NCBI RefSeq assembly: GCF_002005105.1
Contig: NZ_MSCV01000008.1
Coordinates: 118,717 to 182,716, forward strand
Reading direction: 5' to 3'
Length of the DNA: 64,000 nucleotides
DNA from: Methylocaldum sp. 14B
Lineage (GTDB): Bacteria > Pseudomonadota > Gammaproteobacteria > Methylococcales > Methylococcaceae
Within the stretch, counting starts at the first letter, position 1. Every line of letters begins with the position of its first letter. The notes under the pieces are model-generated. The model was not told the origin of the DNA. It saw only the letters and a list, made by a program, of their open reading frames with translations, and searched no databases. Position numbers and translations under genes: made by a program. Positions 61,181 through 64,000 of the stretch are shown one piece after another.

Positions 61181-61333
61181 TGGGACATTCGTTTTACTGG
61201 CAAACTATGCCGGGTTTCCTAGGCGTTGATTTGAGGTGCATCGAACAGCTTGAGAACCGTCTTGCGCGAGGCGGACCAGCTATGCCCAGAAAAATGAACT
61301 CCGAAGCTTCAAAAAAAGAATAAGGACAACATC

Positions 61334-61954
61334 ATGCCCAGCATTTACCAACTCAAACCCCTGTTCCAGCAAAGCCTGAGCGGCATCGTTCGAAAACTGG
61401 CGGCTATCGGTGTTACGGCCAATCAGATCACGGTATTGGCGGCGGCGCTTTCCGTCGCTCTGGGCGCGGCGCTGGCGTGGTTTCCGCAGAGCGCGTCATT
61501 GTGGCTGAGCTTGCCGGTCTTTTTGTTCGTGCGCATGGCGCTCAATGCCATCGACGGCATGCTGGCGCGGCAGTACGACCAGCAAAGCGCGCTGGGCGGG
61601 CTGCTCAACGAAGCGGGAGATTTGGTCTCCGATGCCGCGCTGTATCTGGCGTTCGCGATTTTGCCAGGCGTCCATGCCTGGCTGGCGGTGGCCGTGGTCC
61701 TGCTGGCCTGGCTGACCGAGTTCGTCGGCGTGTGCGCCGTGACGGTCGGCGCCTCGCGCCGCTATGACGGTCCCATGGGCAAGAGCGACCGGGCGTTCGT
61801 GTTCGGCGCTTGCGGGTTGGTCATCGGGTTGGGGTGGCCTGCCGGGTCCTGGCTCAATGTCGTGCTGACGGTCGTCGCCTTGTTGTCGCTGGTTACGGTG
61901 TTGAACCGCGCTCGCGCGCTCCTAAAAGAGGTTCAGTGGGAGGCGCAGTCATGA
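61334..61954 (+). CDS. ynbA: CDP-alcohol phosphatidyltransferase, YnbA-like
   Basis: 206 residues with about six membrane helices. It starts MPSIYQLKPLFQQSLSGIVR, close to E. coli YnbA (TLYQIKPLFQSLLRP). The catalytic stretch reads NAIDGMLARQ...G...NEAGDLVSD, where the usual first and third aspartates are Asn, a feature YnbA itself shares. The superfamily transfers a phosphatidyl group from a CDP-lipid to an alcohol in the inner membrane; the acceptor here is unknown. The stop overlaps the next start (ATGA), and ynbB-like and plsC-like genes follow. Confidence 0.88.
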   Translation: MPSIYQLKPLFQQSLSGIVRKLAAIGVTANQITVLAAALSVALGAALAWFPQSASLWLSLPVFLFVRMALNAIDGMLARQYDQQSALGGLLNEAGDLVSDAALYLAFAILPGVHAWLAVAVVLLAWLTEFVGVCAVTVGASRRYDGPMGKSDRAFVFGACGLVIGLGWPAGSWLNVVLTVVALLSLVTVLNRARALLKEVQWEAQS

Positions 61955-62892
61955 ATTTGACGTACCTGCCCGATGTGTTGCTGTATGCGCTGGCCAGCAT
62001 TTTTATACTGCTCGCCATCGCTTCGATAATCACTTTCCTGCTCCCGAAGCGGTATCCGAACAAGGACTACACCGAGCTGCGGCTGCGTGTACGCACCTGG
62101 TGGCTGATCGTCGCCGTGTTCTGCCTGGTGGTGGTGTCCAGTCCGTCGACGGCGGTGGTGGTGCTGGGGCTGGTGAGCTTTCTCGCCTTCAAGGAATACC
62201 TTTCGCTGATCCCGACGCGCCGTGCCGATTATCGCGTTCTGTTCTGGGCCTATCTCGCCATCCCGGTTCAGTACTACTGGGTGCACATGGCTTGGTACGG
62301 CATGTTCATCATCTTCATTCCGGTATACATGTTCCTGTTCCTGCCGTTGCGCATGGTACTGGCCGGCGATACACAGGGGTTTCTGCGATCGGCCGGCATC
62401 ATCAGCTGGGGTTTGATGACCACCGTGTTCTGTCTCTCGCACATGGCTTATCCGCTGGTGTTGCCGCAGCCGGTGGGCGCGCATTACAACGGCGCGACGC
62501 TGCTGCTGTTTCTGGTGGTGCTGACGCAACTCAACGATGTCGCGCAGTATCTCTGGGGAAAGAGCCTGGGCAGGCGCAGGATCGTCCCGAACGTCAGTCC
62601 CAACAAGACCTGGGCGGGTTTCCTCGGAGGCGTTGCGACCACGACGCTGCTGGCCTGGCTGATCGCACCCTGGCTGACGCCGCTGACGGAGATTGAGTCG
62701 TTGTTGGCGGGGCTTTTGATCGGGATTTGCGGTTTCGTCGGCGACGTGGTCATCTCGGCGCTGAAGCGCGATATCGGCGTCAAGGACAGCGGCAGTTTGC
62801 TGCCCGGTCACGGCGGCATCCTCGATCGGTTGGACAGCCTCACCTACACCGCTCCGTTATTCTTCCATTTCATCCGTTATCTGCACTACTGA
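61951..62892 (+). CDS. ynbB: phosphatidate cytidylyltransferase, YnbB/CdsA-like
   Basis: 313 residues from ATG 61951, which overlaps the ynbA-like stop by four bases. About eight hydrophobic helices end in the CdsA signature SALKRDIGVKDSGSLLPGHG, then GILDRLDS. It makes CDP-diacylglycerol from phosphatidate and CTP at the inner membrane. Because the CDP-alcohol transferase is encoded directly before it, the enzyme probably supplies a dedicated CDP-lipid for one product. Confidence 0.92.
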   Translation: MNLTYLPDVLLYALASIFILLAIASIITFLLPKRYPNKDYTELRLRVRTWWLIVAVFCLVVVSSPSTAVVVLGLVSFLAFKEYLSLIPTRRADYRVLFWAYLAIPVQYYWVHMAWYGMFIIFIPVYMFLFLPLRMVLAGDTQGFLRSAGIISWGLMTTVFCLSHMAYPLVLPQPVGAHYNGATLLLFLVVLTQLNDVAQYLWGKSLGRRRIVPNVSPNKTWAGFLGGVATTTLLAWLIAPWLTPLTEIESLLAGLLIGICGFVGDVVISALKRDIGVKDSGSLLPGHGGILDRLDSLTYTAPLFFHFIRYLHY

Positions 62893-62894
62893 TC

Positions 62895-63572
62895 ATGCAG
62901 CGCCTGCTCCGCCTGTTATTCGTCCTCTTGGTGGCGCGTCCCGTCACCCTGTTCGTGCTCGGCCTCAATATCCGCAATCGGGAACGGCTGCCGGTGCGCG
63001 GCCCGGCGATCGTCGCCGCCAATCACAACAGCCACCTGGATACCCTGGTGCTGTTATCGCTGTTTCCGTTGCGCGATATTCACCGGGTACGTCCCGCCGC
63101 AGCGGCCGACTACTTTCTCAGCAAACCCTGGCTCGCATGGTTTTCGCGCAATTTCATCGGCATCGTGCCGGTCACGCGGGGCGGCGGGAACCGCCATCAC
63201 GATCCCTTGAGCGAATGCCACGAGATACTGGCCCAGGACGGTGTACTCATCATCTTCCCCGAAGGCACCCGGGGCGAGCCGGAAACCATGCAAAAACTGA
63301 AGTCCGGCATCGCCCATCTCGCCATGCACTGCCCGCAAGCGACGGTCGTTCCCGTGTTCACGCACGGACTGGGGCGAGCCATGCCCAAGGGCGAGTGCCT
63401 GCTGGTGCCGTTTTTCTGCGATATGTTCGTGGGCGAACCGATGCGCTGGACCGGCGACCGGCGCAGCTTCATGGAACTATTGGAGTCGCGGTTCAGGTCC
63501 TTGCAATCCCAACTGAATCCGGTAAATCACCTGTACGAAGGCGCCACCAATGCCCCCGAGTCGCACCAATGA
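62895..63572 (+). CDS. PlsC-type 1-acyl-glycerol-3-phosphate acyltransferase family protein
   Basis: 225 residues from ATG 62895, two bases after the ynbB-like stop. The lysophospholipid acyltransferase motifs are intact: AANHNSHLDTLVL (NHxxxxD catalytic box), RNFIGIVPVTRGGG, and IIFPEGTRGEP. One N-terminal hydrophobic stretch (about 1-24) anchors it. It would acylate lysophosphatidate or a related lipid. With ynbA- and ynbB-like genes it completes a three-step lipid unit. E. coli has a different third gene (ynbC), so this operon composition is a variant. Confidence 0.9.
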   Translation: MQRLLRLLFVLLVARPVTLFVLGLNIRNRERLPVRGPAIVAANHNSHLDTLVLLSLFPLRDIHRVRPAAAADYFLSKPWLAWFSRNFIGIVPVTRGGGNRHHDPLSECHEILAQDGVLIIFPEGTRGEPETMQKLKSGIAHLAMHCPQATVVPVFTHGLGRAMPKGECLLVPFFCDMFVGEPMRWTGDRRSFMELLESRFRSLQSQLNPVNHLYEGATNAPESHQ

Positions 63573-63752
63573 GCGCCGCTTTACAGCCACGGCGGAGAAT
63601 TCCGGCATTTTTGACAGGCTGAGTCCCCATCGCCGGTTCTCGGTCATGCAGCCGTGCCGGCGCTTAGAGCGTTTTCTTCTCGTTCGTACGACAAAACAGG
63701 CTCGGCGGAAGTGGTTGGCGCCTTCGGCTGGGGTGAATTGATTCAAGCCTTC
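63573..63752. other. short gene-free stretch after the lipid operon
   Basis: No supported gene or clear terminator. It leads into the repeat array. Confidence 0.45.
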
Positions 63753-64000
63753 GTAGGTCGGCAATCCTTTCCCAATCGCAAACGGTCGCTTTAGTCGCGA
63801 CCCTTCCGACGAAGGCGCTCGGCCGGGACGTGGCGTCGGGAAGGGGGGCTCCGGCGCTCCAATCGCAAACGGTCATCCCAGGAGCGCTGGGATGACTCTT
63901 CCAATCGCAAACGGCCTGGCCGGGAGCGCTGGCCACGCTCTTCCCGAAGACGCCGTTTGCGATTGGAAGAGGCCGATTAAAGGCCCGTTTGCGATTGGAA
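63753..64000. repeat. hairpin-core array, copy 2, running off the window
   Basis: Opens with a half GTAGGTCGGCAATCC repeat (63753-63770). The core ccaatcgcaaacg then occurs on the minus orientation at 63772, 63859 and 63901, and as cgtttgcgattgg at 63954 and 63986. Spacers are again hairpins: gtcgctttagtcgcga at 63785-63800 is the exact inverse complement of the first spacer of copy 1. GTCATCCCAG-gagcg-CTGGGATGAC has the same loop as copy 1 read on the other strand, and GGCC-gattaaa-GGCC has the other loop type. The array flips orientation near 63930. Its right end is outside the window. Confidence 0.85.

Noticed and set aside
1..64000. tRNA or rRNA genes
   Set aside because: No T-arm-like GGTTCRANNCC words in a cloverleaf context and no rRNA-like stretches were found by eye; a covariance search would be needed to exclude a tRNA fully.

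Overview
The window looks like chromosomal DNA of a gammaproteobacterial methanotroph of the Methylococcaceae type. The strongest pointer is a complete, solitary particulate methane monooxygenase subunit C gene (54758-55573) in moderately GC-rich DNA, together with GlgC, YciH, RpoE, a [4Fe-4S] FNR-type regulator and a Met/His-rich multicopper oxidase. A genus such as Methylocaldum or Methylococcus is my inference; no rRNA or tRNA gene lies in the window to settle it.

Layout. 1-15.5 kb: 5' end of a phosphohexomutase, a VC1184-type PLP enzyme, a secreted beta-propeller protein, a periplasmic-binding sensor kinase, GlgC, a large Cys/Met-metabolism-type PLP enzyme, a Kef-type K+/H+ antiporter and YciH. 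Between them sit a MITE-like element carrying an unusual hairpin array and the first copy of a 265-bp intergenic element with DnaA-box-like words. 15.5-28 kb: a multi-PAS sensor kinase split by one amber codon, rpoE without rseA, mltD, a small prenyl-lipid group (UbiA-like protein, polyprenyl synthase, methyltransferase), a DHA2 exporter with a putative TetR-type operator, and the second copy of the 265-bp element. 28-44 kb: a DUF1538-DUF1538-PII-CBS operon, a CPA2 antiporter, a site-2 protease with CBS domains, DUF502, a Tat-exported multicopper oxidase, a Rof-like antiterminator with a small secreted cupin, a lipocalin, an archaeal-type RNA ligase with its partner protein, a K+ channel operon and an M20 peptidase.

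44-58 kb is accessory DNA rich in palindromic repeats, gene remnants and genes broken by single stops. It holds a C70-like (AvrRpt2-like) cysteine protease and an unknown 449-residue protein, under a Crp-type regulator whose probable operator occurs in front of both the regulator and the unknown gene. It also holds a radical SAM gene flanked by an intact GNAT gene and its broken copy, a truncated HAD gene, a GNAT gene broken by an ochre stop, and fnr followed by an FNR-like box and the orphan pmoC. 56-64 kb: an AlkD-like protein, a pyrimidine-dimer glycosylase and its decayed second copy 3 kb away, a PQQ-type propeller, a lipoprotein, and an ynbA-ynbB-plsC-like phospholipid operon. The window ends inside a second copy of the hairpin array seen near 8.1 kb.

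How the parts may work together: copper/methane and oxygen functions (MCO, orphan PmoC, FNR), ion homeostasis (two antiporters, a K+ channel, DUF1538 pair with PII), DNA and RNA repair (AlkD, dimer glycosylase, RNA ligase) and envelope/lipid functions (MltD, RpoE, prenyl lipids, YnbAB/PlsC). All function calls come from reading motifs by eye; no database search was run.
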